From JAMLIN01 sp041676645 (GTDB lineage: Bacteria > Pseudomonadota > Gammaproteobacteria > Burkholderiales > Burkholderiaceae_E), in NCBI GenBank assembly GCA_041676645.1, contig JBAYRO010000041.1:1-25026 (forward strand): a stretch of DNA of 25,026 nt, written 5' to 3'. Below, piece by piece: positions 13,802 to 21,438 of this stretch (position 1 is its first letter; each line of letters starts with the position of its first letter). The translations under genes were made by a program, and so were the position numbers. The notes under the pieces were generated by a model that saw nothing but the letters and a program-made list of their open reading frames with translations, was not told the origin of the DNA and searched no databases.

Positions 13802-15229
13802 TCACCGGTGCGATGGATCGGGCGATCCGTCGAGGCTTTCGGTCGCCGCCGACAGCGGCCGGGCCGGACGCTGGTTGCGATCGGGCGGGCCGCCGTGGCC
13901 GGGTTCGGGATGGTCGTCCGGGATGCGGCCGACCAGCCCCAGCATGTAGCGCGCGCCGGTGCCGAAGACCGCGATGTAGACCACGACCAGCAGCGCGAGG
14001 CTCACCGACATGGTCAGGGTCGAGTGATCGGATACGGCATCGGCGGTGCGCATCAGGCCCTGGACCACCCAGGGCTGGCGGCCGATCTCGGTGGTGTACC
14101 AGCCGGCGAGGATCGCGACCAGGCCGCTCGGACCCATCAGCAGCGCGAAGCGCGCCAGCGCCCGTGATTCGTACAGCCGCCCGTGCCAGAAAGTCCAGGC
14201 GGCGCACAGTCCGAGCAGGACCATCAGGAAACCGAGCCCCGCCATTACCCGGAAAGTCCAGAAGACGATGGTCGCATTGGGCCGGTCCTCGGGCGGGAAG
14301 TCCTTGAGGCCGGGGATGCTGCCATCCCATTCGTGGGTCAGGATCAGGCTGCCGAGGCGCGGGACCTGCACCGCATGGCGCGTCGTCTCCGCTGCCATGT
14401 CGGGGACGCCGAACAGGATGAGCGGTACGCCGGCGCCCGGCGTGTTCTCCCAGTGGCCCTCGATCGCCGCGATCTTGGCGGGCTGGTGTTCCAGCGTGTT
14501 GAGACCGTGCAGGTCGCCTATGAGGACCTGCAGCGGAGCGCAGGCCAGCACCATGCCCAGGCCCATCGCGTACATGGTGCGTATGGCCGGCGTCCGCCTG
14601 CCCCTGAGCAGGTGCCAGCCGCCCGCGCCCGCGACGAACAGGGCCGTCGCGAGGAAGGCGGCCATCGTCATGTGCGCCAGGCGATACGGGAACGAGGGAT
14701 TGAAGATGACGGCGATCCAGTCGACCGGGACCGCGATGCCGTCGATGATCTCGTGGCCCTGCGGGGTATGCATCCAGCTGTTGGATGCGAGGATCCAGGT
14801 CGACGAGATCAGGGTGCCCGCGGAGACCATGATCGTCGAGACGAAATGCAGTGCCGGTCCGACCTTGTTCCAGCCAAAGAGCATGACGCCCAGGAAACCG
14901 GCCTCCAGGAAGAAGGCGGTCAGGACTTCATAGGTCAGCAGCGGCCCGGTGATGGCGCCAGCGAATTCGGAGAAGTAGCTCCAGTTGGTGCCGAACTGGT
15001 AGGCCATGACCAGGCCCGACACCACGCCCATCGCGAAGTTGACGGCGAAGACCTTCGACCAGAAATGGTAGAGGTCCCGGTAGACTCGTTGCCTTCGGTA
15101 GAGCCACAGGCCCTCGAGCACGACGAGCCAGGCGGCCAGCCCGATCGTGATCGCCGGAAAGACGATATGGAACGAAATGGTGAACCCGAACTGGATGCGG
15201 GCGAGCTCCAGGGCTGTGAGGCTGAACAC
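13802..15229 (-). CDS. cydA: Cytochrome bd-type quinol oxidase subunit I (CioA/CydA)
   Basis: About 475 residues with nine or so membrane helices. It carries the N-terminal A-R-I-Q-F-G-F-T-I-S-F-H-I-V-F-P segment with the conserved His, the N-W-S-Y-F region, S-N-S-W-M-H-T-P-Q-G, and the quinol-site segment G-D-L-H-G-L-N-T-L-E-H-Q-P-A-K-I-A-A-I-E-G. The Q-loop is short, as in the cyanide-insensitive branch. The frame stays open to an ATG at 15313, but residues before V-F-S-L-T are Pro/Gly/Arg-rich and unlike any oxidase, so the GTG at 15229 is chosen by family alignment; no good ribosome site marks it. First gene of cydA-cydB-DUF2474, divergent from a MarC gene. Confidence 0.93.
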   Translation of the reverse strand: MFSLTALELARIQFGFTISFHIVFPAITIGLAAWLVVLEGLWLYRRQRVYRDLYHFWSKVFAVNFAMGVVSGLVMAYQFGTNWSYFSEFAGAITGPLLTYEVLTAFFLEAGFLGVMLFGWNKVGPALHFVSTIMVSAGTLISSTWILASNSWMHTPQGHEIIDGIAVPVDWIAVIFNPSFPYRLAHMTMAAFLATALFVAGAGGWHLLRGRRTPAIRTMYAMGLGMVLACAPLQVLIGDLHGLNTLEHQPAKIAAIEGHWENTPGAGVPLILFGVPDMAAETTRHAVQVPRLGSLILTHEWDGSIPGLKDFPPEDRPNATIVFWTFRVMAGLGFLMVLLGLCAAWTFWHGRLYESRALARFALLMGPSGLVAILAGWYTTEIGRQPWVVQGLMRTADAVSDHSTLTMSVSLALLVVVYIAVFGTGARYMLGLVGRIPDDHPEPGHGGPPDRNQRPARPLSAATESLDGSPDPSHR

Positions 15230-15330
15230 GGAGACGGTCCCGGGCGGCGCGATTCGTGGTGGCCAGACCCGGCCGGCGCAAGATCCGCTCCCGTCGGACC
15301 CGGTGGCCGGCATGTCCGGAGTCGGCGCCG

Positions 15331-15957
15331 ATGACCGACATGGGCTTCGGCGCGATCGCCTTCCTGCTCTTCCTGGTGCTCGATCCGCTGGGCAACATCC
15401 CGCTGTTCCTGTCCCAGCTGCGCAGCGTGCCCGAGCATCGCCGGCATCGCCTGGTCCTGCGCGAGCTCCTCATCGCCTATGCGGTGCTGCTGTTCTTCTT
15501 CTTCGCCGGCGCGGGCTTCATGCGGATGCTCGCGCTCGATATCGATGCGGTGAAGATCGCGGGCGGCGTGATCCTGTTCCTGATCGCGATCCGGATGGTC
15601 TTTCCCAGCCCCGATGGTCCCTTCGGCACGCCGGCCGGAGGCGGTGAACCGTTCATCGTCCCGCTGGCGATTCCCGCCGTGGCGGGCCCCGGCGCGCTGA
15701 GCATCGTGCTGCTGCTGCGCGAGGCGAATCCGGATGCGACCTTCATCCTGCTCGGCGCGGTGACCGTCGCCTGGCTCGTGAGCGCCCTGATCCTGTCGAG
15801 CGCCGCCTGGCTGCAGCGCGTGCTGCGCGACGAGGGCATCATCGCGATGGAGCGCCTGATGGGGCTGGTGCTCGTGATCATCGCGGTGCAGATGTTCCTC
15901 GATGCCCTGCGCTCGCTCGGCGCGATTCCGGTCGTCGGCATCGATGCCGGTACCTGA
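15331..15957 (+). CDS. MarC-family integral membrane protein
   Basis: A 208-residue protein with about six membrane helices. The MarC/YhgN pattern is visible: F-L-V-L-D-P-L-G-N-I-P-L-F in the first helix region, A-G-G-V-I-L-F-L-I-A-I-R-M, and the second half-repeat segment P-F-I-V-P-L-A-I-P-A-V-A-G-P-G-A-L-S. Family members are poorly characterised; the old antibiotic-resistance annotation is not supported experimentally. The ATG at 15331 has GGAG (15318-15321) 9 nt upstream; an extension back to 15256 would overlap the promoter region of cydA and adds a basic non-membrane leader, so it is rejected. It is divergent from cydA, with 101 bp between the two starts. Confidence 0.92.
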   Translation: MTDMGFGAIAFLLFLVLDPLGNIPLFLSQLRSVPEHRRHRLVLRELLIAYAVLLFFFFAGAGFMRMLALDIDAVKIAGGVILFLIAIRMVFPSPDGPFGTPAGGGEPFIVPLAIPAVAGPGALSIVLLLREANPDATFILLGAVTVAWLVSALILSSAAWLQRVLRDEGIIAMERLMGLVLVIIAVQMFLDALRSLGAIPVVGIDAGT

Positions 15958-15962
15958 ATTCG

Positions 15963-15977
15963 CCCCGATGGCCGGGG
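15963..15977. terminator. Weak hairpin after the MarC gene
   Basis: CCCCG-ATGGC-CGGGG begins 6 nt past the stop codon. The stem is only 5 bp and no T-tract follows, so terminator function is tentative. Confidence 0.25.
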
Positions 15978-16012
15978 ATCGGCTAAGCTGGAACGGTCGG
16001 CGTGCGCGGGCT

Positions 16013-16028
16013 ACGGTCGGCCGACCGT
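16013..16028. promoter_or_regulatory. Perfect 16-bp palindrome, possible operator
   Basis: ACGGTCGGCCGACCGT is self-complementary over all 16 bases and ends 37 nt before the start codon of the small unknown gene. A partial copy (ACGGTCGG) lies about 20 nt further upstream. No matching promoter boxes are clear. Confidence 0.4.
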
Positions 16029-16065
16029 TGCGCATCGTCGCTTCATCCAGAGGAGAGCTACCGAG

Positions 16066-16296
16066 ATGGCCGATACATGGCTTGCGTCACTGATCACCGC
16101 CACGCCCCAGGAGGGCTTCGAGCTCGCGATCACCCTGAGCCGGCGTGGCGTGAAGTACACCCAGCCGGACGTGGACACCCTCAAGCAGCTGCGGCCGGAA
16201 TACGCGAACTCCGCCGATGCGCTGACCGCCGCATCGCAGGTGGTCGCGATCAATTTCCAGACCGTGGCGGCCGCCAACAACTACTGGCGAAGCTGA
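16066..16296 (+). CDS. Small protein of unknown function (76 aa)
   Basis: A 76-residue protein I do not recognise. AGGAG (16051-16055) lies 10 nt before the ATG, and codon use looks like the neighbours, which supports a real gene. The sequence is mixed helical with an early hydrophobic stretch (W-L-A-S-L-I-T), a G-F-E-L-A-I-T-L-S-R-R-G segment, and an A/V/N-rich C-terminus ending N-N-Y-W-R-S. There is no signal peptide, metal motif or membrane helix. It is isolated: the MarC gene ends 108 bp upstream and the SDR gene is convergent 49 bp downstream. A perfect palindrome upstream might regulate it. Confidence 0.7.
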   Translation: MADTWLASLITATPQEGFELAITLSRRGVKYTQPDVDTLKQLRPEYANSADALTAASQVVAINFQTVAAANNYWRS

Positions 16297-16310
16297 GCAG
16301 GCCATGCGCC

Positions 16311-16338
16311 GGCGGGCGCGCTCTGCGCGGCGCCCGCC
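16311..16338. terminator. Hairpin between convergent genes, possible bidirectional terminator
   Basis: A perfect 9-bp GC stem (16311-16319 with 16330-16338) and a 10-nt loop sit in the 49-bp gap between the small unknown gene and the SDR stop. There is no T-tract on either side, so it is called on position and stem strength only. Confidence 0.45.
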
Positions 16339-16345
16339 TGCGGGT

Positions 16346-17113
16346 TCAGTTCGGGTTGAAGCGCCGGTTGAGCTTGCGCATGCCGCCGATCCAGCGGTCG
16401 TAGTTCTCGGTCTTGCGGCGCATGTAGTCCAGCACCTCCGGGTGCGGCAGCACCAGGAAGGTCTCGTCTTCGATCGCCTTGAGGCAGCTCTCGGCGACGG
16501 GCTCGGGTTCCATCATGCCGTCGATGCTGGCGACGCCGCCTTCCTTGCCCTTCGTCATGGCGGTGCGAACCGCCTGCGGGCAGAGCACCGAGACCTTGAT
16601 GCCCTGGTCGCCGTAGGTGAGCGCCAGCCATTCCGCCAGCCCAACGGCCGCGTGCTTGGTCACCGCGTACGGCGCCGAGCCGACCTGCGACAGCAGGCCG
16701 GCCGCCGACGCGGTATTGAGCAGGTAGCCGCCACCGCGCTCGATCATGCGCGGCACCACATGGCGGGCGGCGAAGACATGGGCCATCACGTTGATGTCCC
16801 AGATCCGCTGCCAGGCGTCGTTGGCAACTTCCGGCCCGCCGCGGATCGAGATCCCGGCGTTCGAGCAGAAGAGGTCGATCGGTCCCTCGGTGGCCTCGAC
16901 GGTCTCGATCAGGTCCCTGATCTCGTCCTCCGAGGACACATCGACCTTGCGCGACACGCCGCCGATCTCCCGGGCAGTCTCGGCCGCGAGGTCCCCGTCG
17001 ATGTCGACGCAGACCACGCGCTTCGCGCCGGCCGCTGCGAAACGGTGGGCAAGGGCGCGGCCGATGCCGCCGGCCGCCCCGGTAACCACCACGATGCGAT
17101 TGCTGATGTCCAT
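16346..17113 (-). CDS. Short-chain dehydrogenase/reductase (SDR)
   Basis: A 255-residue classical SDR. The cofactor motif is T-G-A-A-G-G-I-G (residues 11-18), Asp37 after the second strand favours NAD(H), N-A-G is at 85-87, and the catalytic residues are Ser136, Tyr149 and Lys153, all intact. It interconverts an alcohol and a ketone in the cytoplasm. GGGAG (17121-17125) is 7 nt before the ATG. It lies 19 nt downstream of the ACAD gene and must share its promoter. By analogy with LvaD of the levulinate pathway it could make or use a hydroxyacyl-CoA, but the family is too broad to fix a substrate. The C-terminal end (M-R-R-K-T-E-N-Y-D-R-W-I-G-G-M-R-K) is extended and basic. Confidence 0.93.
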   Translation of the reverse strand: MDISNRIVVVTGAAGGIGRALAHRFAAAGAKRVVCVDIDGDLAAETAREIGGVSRKVDVSSEDEIRDLIETVEATEGPIDLFCSNAGISIRGGPEVANDAWQRIWDINVMAHVFAARHVVPRMIERGGGYLLNTASAAGLLSQVGSAPYAVTKHAAVGLAEWLALTYGDQGIKVSVLCPQAVRTAMTKGKEGGVASIDGMMEPEPVAESCLKAIEDETFLVLPHPEVLDYMRRKTENYDRWIGGMRKLNRRFNPN

Positions 17114-17132
17114 GCCGGCGCTCCCGTCCTGC

Positions 17133-18404
17133 TCAGTCGGCCTGGCCCAGGCGGCCCTGCTCGAAGGCCCTCAGTTCGGCGCGGGCGACCACGTTGTGGT
17201 GCACCTCGTCCGGTCCGTCGGCGAAGCGCAGGGTGCGCTGCTGCATGTACATCTCCGAGAGCGGTGACCAGTGACTGATGCCCGTCGCGCCGTGGATCTG
17301 CATCGCCTGGTCGATGATCTGGCAGCACTTCTCCGGCACCATCGCCTTGGCCATCGACACCCAGATGCGGGCTTCCTTGTTGCCGAGCACATCCATCGCC
17401 TTGGCCGCCTTCAGCACGATCATCCGCATCGCCTCGATCTCGATGCGGGCGCGCGAGACGGTCTCCATGTTCTTGCCGAGGTCGATGATCCGCCGGCCGA
17501 AGGCCTCGCGCGTGGTCGCCCGCTGCAGCAGTAGGTCGAGCGCCTTCTCGGCGGAGCCGATCGAGCGCATGCAGTGGTGTATCCGGCCCGGGCCGAGGCG
17601 GATCTGCGAGATCTCGAAACCCTTGCCTTCTCCCCAGAGGACGTTCTCCTTCGGTACACGCACGTTCTCGAACTTCAGGTGCATGTGGCCGTGCGGAGCA
17701 TGGTCATGACCGAAGACGCGCATCGGCCCGAGGATCTTCACCCCCGGGGTGTCCATCGGCACCAGGATCTGCGACTGCTGGCGGAAGGTCTCCGCGTCCG
17801 GGCTGGTGATGACCATGACGATCATGATCTTGCAGCGCGGGTCCCCGGCGCCGGAGATGTAGTACTTCTCGCCGTTGATGACCCACTCGTCGCCCTCGAG
17901 CACCGCGCGCGTGCGGATGTTGCGGGCGTCCGACGAGGCGACGTCGGGCTCGGTCATCGCGAAGGCCGAGCGGATCTCACCGTTGAGCAGCGGCTTGAGC
18001 CATTTCTCCTTCTGCTCGGGGGTGCCGACGCGCTCGAGCACTTCCATGTTGCCGGTGTCGGGCGCGGAACAGTTCAGGGTCTGCGAAGCCAGCGGATTCT
18101 TGCCCAGCTCGGCCGCGATGTAGGCGTAGTCGAGATTCGACAGGCCCTCGCCGGTTTCCGCATTGGGCAGGAAGAAGTTCCACAGGCCGGCCTTCCTGGC
18201 CTTGGCCTTGGCGCCCTCGAGCAGCTCGAGCTGGCCGGGTGCCCAGCTGAAGCGTTCGGCGCGGCCCTCGCCGAGCCGATGGAATTCCTCGGTGATCGGG
18301 TCGACGTTGTCGCGGATGTGCGCCTTCACCGCGTCGAGCAGGGGGCGGGCCTTCTCGGACATGGCGAGGTCATTGAGCTTGTCGAAGGGGTCTTGTTGTC
18401 TCAC
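17133..18404 (-). CDS. Acyl-CoA dehydrogenase, ACAD10/11 (LvaC-like) type
   Basis: About 423 residues, a full-length flavoprotein acyl-CoA dehydrogenase. Visible are the FAD/substrate segment F-A-M-T-E-P-D-V-A-S-S-D, the W-V-I-N-G-E-K-Y-Y-I-S-G-A-G-D segment, the T-T-R-E-A-F-G-R-R-I region, and the C-terminal M-Q-I-H-G-A-T-G-I-S then L-R-F-A-D-G-P-D-E-V-H. That last motif is, as I recall, typical of ACAD10/ACAD11 and their bacterial relatives. Aligned with MCAD, the catalytic Glu position falls on Asp396. In this subfamily the enzyme acts after a 4-hydroxyacyl-CoA has been phosphorylated by an APH kinase, giving loss of phosphate. A GTG at 18404 with AAGGA 7-9 nt upstream is chosen; ATG codons at 18479 and 18362 are alternatives. 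It is divergent from the APH gene and shares its operator. Confidence 0.93.
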   Translation of the reverse strand: MRQQDPFDKLNDLAMSEKARPLLDAVKAHIRDNVDPITEEFHRLGEGRAERFSWAPGQLELLEGAKAKARKAGLWNFFLPNAETGEGLSNLDYAYIAAELGKNPLASQTLNCSAPDTGNMEVLERVGTPEQKEKWLKPLLNGEIRSAFAMTEPDVASSDARNIRTRAVLEGDEWVINGEKYYISGAGDPRCKIMIVMVITSPDAETFRQQSQILVPMDTPGVKILGPMRVFGHDHAPHGHMHLKFENVRVPKENVLWGEGKGFEISQIRLGPGRIHHCMRSIGSAEKALDLLLQRATTREAFGRRIIDLGKNMETVSRARIEIEAMRMIVLKAAKAMDVLGNKEARIWVSMAKAMVPEKCCQIIDQAMQIHGATGISHWSPLSEMYMQQRTLRFADGPDEVHHNVVARAELRAFEQGRLGQAD

Positions 18405-18611
18405 GGTGCTTTCCTTGTCGATGATGGACGCGGCCGTCCGGGGTGGGACGGAACGCAGGTGTGGCTTCCTGGCGAGCATTCGGCGCGGACCACCACCGGC
18501 ATCGCCATTTCGTCCCGCTCGCCTGCATGGTACGGGACGAGAGTGGATGCATCCGGTGGATGCCTGGACCGCCCCCGTATTCGTCGCGCGCAGCGGGCTC
18601 GATCCCGCTGG

Positions 18612-18658
18612 CTGACGTTTGTCAGGGCGACACTAGGCCAGATGCCGATCCGGGTCAA
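18612..18658 (-). promoter_or_regulatory. ACAD-SDR promoter with CTGAC-N4-GTCAG operator
   Basis: Reading leftward: -35 TTGACC (18658-18653), a 17-nt spacer, -10 TAGTGT (18635-18630), then the operator CTGACAAACGTCAG (18625-18612) covering the expected transcription start. A repressor bound there would block initiation. The operator is the exact reverse complement of the one at the APH promoter when both are read on the plus strand, so each promoter reads it in the same orientation. Confidence 0.7.
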
Positions 18659-18701
18659 GCGGGCGTCTGGTCGAGCGCCGCGCCGGGCGGCGGCGCGCGC
18701 G

Positions 18702-18750
18702 TTGACCCCGGCATCGGGACGCGGATAATCTCGGTCCTGACAAACGTCAG
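18702..18750 (+). promoter_or_regulatory. APH-gene promoter with CTGAC-N4-GTCAG operator
   Basis: -35 TTGACC (18702-18707), a 16-nt spacer, -10 GATAAT (18724-18729), then the operator CTGACAAACGTCAG (18737-18750), 65 nt before the APH start codon. Same layout as the ACAD promoter and the promoter of the second TAXI gene. Confidence 0.75.
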
Positions 18751-18814
18751 GCACGACGACGGTGGCGACCTCTGCGAGGGATGCCGCCCGTACTGACCGC
18801 GCCTGGAGACACGC

Positions 18815-19921
18815 ATGAGTACGCCGGCCGGAAATACCGCCCCTCCCAACGACGCCGCTCCCGTCACGATCGAACCGCTTGCGGCGCACCGCATCGATGT
18901 GCCGGCCCTGGCGGCCTGGCTGCGCAAGACGGTGCCGCAGGCCGCCGAAGGCCTGTCGGTACGTCAGTTCCAGGGCGGGATGTCCAATCCGACCTACCTG
19001 CTCGAGAATGCGACGGGCGGGCGCTTCGTTTTGCGCAAGAAGCCGCCGGGCAAGCTGCTGGCCCGGGCGCATGCGGTCGACCGGGAGCACCGCGTCATGC
19101 AGGCGCTCGCGGCAACATCGGTACCGGCGCCGCGCATGCTGGCCTATTGTGATGATCCCGGGGTCATCGGCGCCGAATTCTTCGTCATGGAGCATGTCGA
19201 AGGCCGCGTCATTCCGAGCGCCGGGATGGGGCCGGTGCCGCGGGACCAGCGTCCGGCGCTTGCCTATTCCCTCATCGACACGCTCGCGCTGCTGCACCGG
19301 GTCGACTGGCGCGGCGTCGGCCTGGCCGACTTCGGGCGCCCCCAGGGCTACCTCGCTCGCCAGACGGCGCGCTGGGCGTCCCAGTACGAGGCCGCGAAAC
19401 AGGATCTGCCGGCCGACTTCGACTACTCGCAGATGGACTGGCTGCGCGACTGGCTCGCCGAACGCGTCGACGTGGCCGACGAGAGCGCGATCGCGCACGG
19501 CGACTATCGGCTCGGCAACACCATCGTGCATCCCCACGAACCGCGGATCATTGCCGTGCTGGACTGGGAACTCGCCACCATCGGCCATCCGCTGGCCGAC
19601 CTGGCGTATCTCTGCCTGGCCTATCGCCTGCCGCCCGACATGCCGGGCGCGGTCGATCTCGTCGCCCAGGGCCTGCCCACCGAGGAAGCGATCCTCGAGC
19701 GCTACTGCGAGAAGGTCGGACGCGACGGCATCCCCGACTGGCCGGTCTTTCTCGCCTTCGCATGCTTTCGCCATGCGGCGATCACGCAGGGCGTGGCGGC
19801 GCGCGCAGCGCTGGGCAATGTCAGCACCAGTGCGAACCCGGCCAGCCATGGCGAACGCGCCCGACGCATGGCCGAGACCGGCGCGCGGATCGCCCGCTCG
19901 ATCGGCGATCGCGCGACTTGA
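18815..19921 (+). CDS. APH-family kinase, ACAD10/11 (LvaA-like) type
   Basis: A 368-residue aminoglycoside-phosphotransferase-fold kinase, not an antibiotic resistance enzyme by context. The N-lobe has Q-F-Q-G-G-M-S-N-P-T-Y-L-L and the lysine segment F-V-L-R-K-K-P-P-G-K-L-L. The catalytic loop is H228-G-D230-Y-R-L-G-N, and the metal-binding Asp250 is in L-D-W-E-L-A-T-I-G-H-P. The R-K-K-P-P-G and V-M-E-H-V-E-G-R segments are, from memory, those of the APH domain of ACAD10/11. In the levulinate pathway the homologous LvaA phosphorylates 4-hydroxyvaleryl-CoA. GGAG (18805-18808) is 6 nt before the ATG. It is divergent from the ACAD gene under a matching promoter and operator. The N-terminal 25 residues are Pro/Ala-rich and variable. 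The substrate chain length is unknown. Confidence 0.93.
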   Translation: MSTPAGNTAPPNDAAPVTIEPLAAHRIDVPALAAWLRKTVPQAAEGLSVRQFQGGMSNPTYLLENATGGRFVLRKKPPGKLLARAHAVDREHRVMQALAATSVPAPRMLAYCDDPGVIGAEFFVMEHVEGRVIPSAGMGPVPRDQRPALAYSLIDTLALLHRVDWRGVGLADFGRPQGYLARQTARWASQYEAAKQDLPADFDYSQMDWLRDWLAERVDVADESAIAHGDYRLGNTIVHPHEPRIIAVLDWELATIGHPLADLAYLCLAYRLPPDMPGAVDLVAQGLPTEEAILERYCEKVGRDGIPDWPVFLAFACFRHAAITQGVAARAALGNVSTSANPASHGERARRMAETGARIARSIGDRAT

Positions 19922-19954
19922 GGATATCCCTCGGGCGAATGGCTCAGCGAAAGC

Positions 19955-19997
19955 TTGACCTTGCCCGGAAAGCCCGTTTAGCTTGACGACCTTCGGC
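19955..19997 (+). promoter_or_regulatory. Promoter of first TAXI gene with decayed operator
   Basis: -35 TTGACC (19955-19960), a 17-nt spacer, -10-like TTAGCT (19978-19983). The following bases align without gaps to the second TAXI promoter and operator, keep the first TGAC half-site, but have lost the GTCAG half. A GGATATCC palindrome precedes both promoters (19922-19929 here). Confidence 0.6.
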
Positions 19998-20093
19998 ATT
20001 GGCGGCGGTGTCCGGTCATCCGGGCGCAGTCGCCACATGCGACATCCAGGAAGCGCGGAGACCAGCGAAAACCGCGCGATACAAGGAGGAGAC

Positions 20094-21290
20094 ATGAAGC
20101 GAATCAATCGCCGGGCCATGGGAGCCGTCGTCGCCATCGGCGCAGCGCTGGCGTTCTCGACGACGAGCCTCGCGCAAGGCAGTGACTACAAATGGCCGCG
20201 GCTGCTGGTGATCGGCACGCCGGGCACCGCATCGGGCAGTTTTGCATCGACCAATGGCTGGGCGCCGATCCTGCAGCAGGAGATGGGTCCGACGGTGCGC
20301 ATCGTGCCCGAGGACAACGAGCCGCAGCGCTACCGGCGCCTGACCGATCGCCGGGACATCGCGATGACCTCCGTGGCGGTGTCCGAATTTCGTTTCCAGG
20401 TCCAGGGTGTAGGCGGCTACGCGGTCACCAAGCCGGTGGCCCAGCGCATCCTCTGGCATCACAACGATTCTCCGTGGGGCTATGTTGTTTCCGGCGAGTC
20501 GGAGCTGAAGACCATCGACGATCTCAAGAAGGGTGGGGCGCGCGTGGCCCAGGGCGTGTTCTCGCCACCGATGGTGGCATCCGTTCGCAAGGCCTTGCCG
20601 GCGTTCCTCGGCATCCCCGAGGGGCAGGAAGAGTCGGTGCTGAACTATGTTCCGGCCAGCAGCTACGCCGAGAACTGCCGTTCGGTGGTCGAGGGCAAGG
20701 CCGACGTCGCCTGGTGCTCCTCGATCAGCTCGGTGCTGTCCGAGATGGAGGGCGCGCCGGGGAGCATTCGCTGGTTGCCCCTGACGATGGAGAACAAGGA
20801 AGGCTGGGCGCGCTTCCTCGAGCATCGGCCGATGCTGGTGCCCACCACCATCGAACTCGGTGTCTCGACGGCGCGCGGCGTGGCCGGCGCGACATCGAAC
20901 TTCGTCTACTCGGTGCCGGCCGATGCGGAGGAGGACTTCGCCTACAACATGGCGAAGTTCCTGCACCAGTCCTTCGACAAGTACAAGGCCACGCATCCGC
21001 TGGCGGCCCGCATGTCGCTTGAGCAGTTCCGCAGTTTCCTCGATCGCACGCCGCTGCCGGTCCATGAGGGCACGGTCAAGTACCTGCGCGAGATCAACGC
21101 CTGGACGGCCGAGGACGACGCCTGGAACAAGGAAGCGGCCGAGAAGATGGACAAGTGGATCGCGGCGCGCGAGGCCGGCATGGCCGAAGCCGCCAAGGCC
21201 GGCATCAAGCCCGATTTCCAGGACGAGGAGTACCTGGGTGTGCTGCGCAAGCACACCGAAGGCCTGGAGGGATTCCGGACCCGGCTCTGA
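20094..21290 (+). CDS. TAXI-type TRAP transporter substrate-binding protein, copy 1
   Basis: A 398-residue periplasmic binding protein. The signal peptide is residues 1-27 (twin Arg near the start but no full Tat motif; cleavage after S-L-A). The mature part begins Q-G-S-D-Y-K and has the TAXI features G-T-P-G-T-A-S-G-S-F and the acidic R-I-V-P-E-D-N segment. It is longer than typical TAXI proteins (about 320-330 residues), with an extended C-terminal helical part. It captures a solute, often a carboxylate, for the fused TRAP permease encoded downstream. AAGGAGGA (20083-20090) precedes the ATG. About 85% of residues match copy 2 by eye. It has its own promoter and is followed by a strong terminator hairpin, so it is probably expressed separately from copy 2 and the permease. 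Confidence 0.92.
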   Translation: MKRINRRAMGAVVAIGAALAFSTTSLAQGSDYKWPRLLVIGTPGTASGSFASTNGWAPILQQEMGPTVRIVPEDNEPQRYRRLTDRRDIAMTSVAVSEFRFQVQGVGGYAVTKPVAQRILWHHNDSPWGYVVSGESELKTIDDLKKGGARVAQGVFSPPMVASVRKALPAFLGIPEGQEESVLNYVPASSYAENCRSVVEGKADVAWCSSISSVLSEMEGAPGSIRWLPLTMENKEGWARFLEHRPMLVPTTIELGVSTARGVAGATSNFVYSVPADAEEDFAYNMAKFLHQSFDKYKATHPLAARMSLEQFRSFLDRTPLPVHEGTVKYLREINAWTAEDDAWNKEAAEKMDKWIAAREAGMAEAAKAGIKPDFQDEEYLGVLRKHTEGLEGFRTRL

Positions 21291-21308
21291 GCCGACGAGC
21301 CCTGCGGG

Positions 21309-21351
21309 AGCGGCCGCGGTGACCCCTGCGGGACGGGTCGCCGCGGCCGCT
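21309..21351 (+). terminator. Strong hairpin terminator after TAXI copy 1
   Basis: A 17-bp stem with one G-T pair (21309-21325 with 21335-21351), a 9-nt loop, and a short TTT at its right edge, starting 19 nt past the stop codon. It should end most transcription before the separate promoter of copy 2. Confidence 0.7.
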
Positions 21352-21438
21352 TTGCGCAGTCCCGAATCGGATGTGTCCGAGTCTTCGGAAGCTCCCTGCG
21401 CAGGCTTGAGGATATCCGTGGATACGGACCGCGGATGC

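Larger units (their letters stand above)
18405..18814. promoter_or_regulatory. Divergent regulatory region between ACAD and APH genes
   Basis: A 410-bp region with no gene. It holds two outward-facing promoters, each followed by an identical 14-bp operator (given separately). Between the operators and the ACAD start lies a leader of about 205 nt that includes the palindrome GGATGCATCC (18545-18554) and an overlapping 6-bp hairpin (18549-18563); their role is unknown. Confidence 0.75.

Noticed and set aside
18815..19921. Aminoglycoside resistance kinase
   Set aside because: The fold is shared, but the R-K-K-P-P-G and V-M-E-H-V-E-G segments and the ACAD neighbour point to the ACAD10/11-LvaA branch.
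16346..19921. A complete levulinate (lvaABCDE) operon
   Set aside because: No lvaB-like small gene or acyl-CoA ligase is present and the gene order is divergent, so only a partial analogy is supported.
18401..20137. Long minus-strand frame spanning the APH gene and the divergent promoter region
   Set aside because: It crosses two promoters and the whole APH gene, and its protein resembles nothing.
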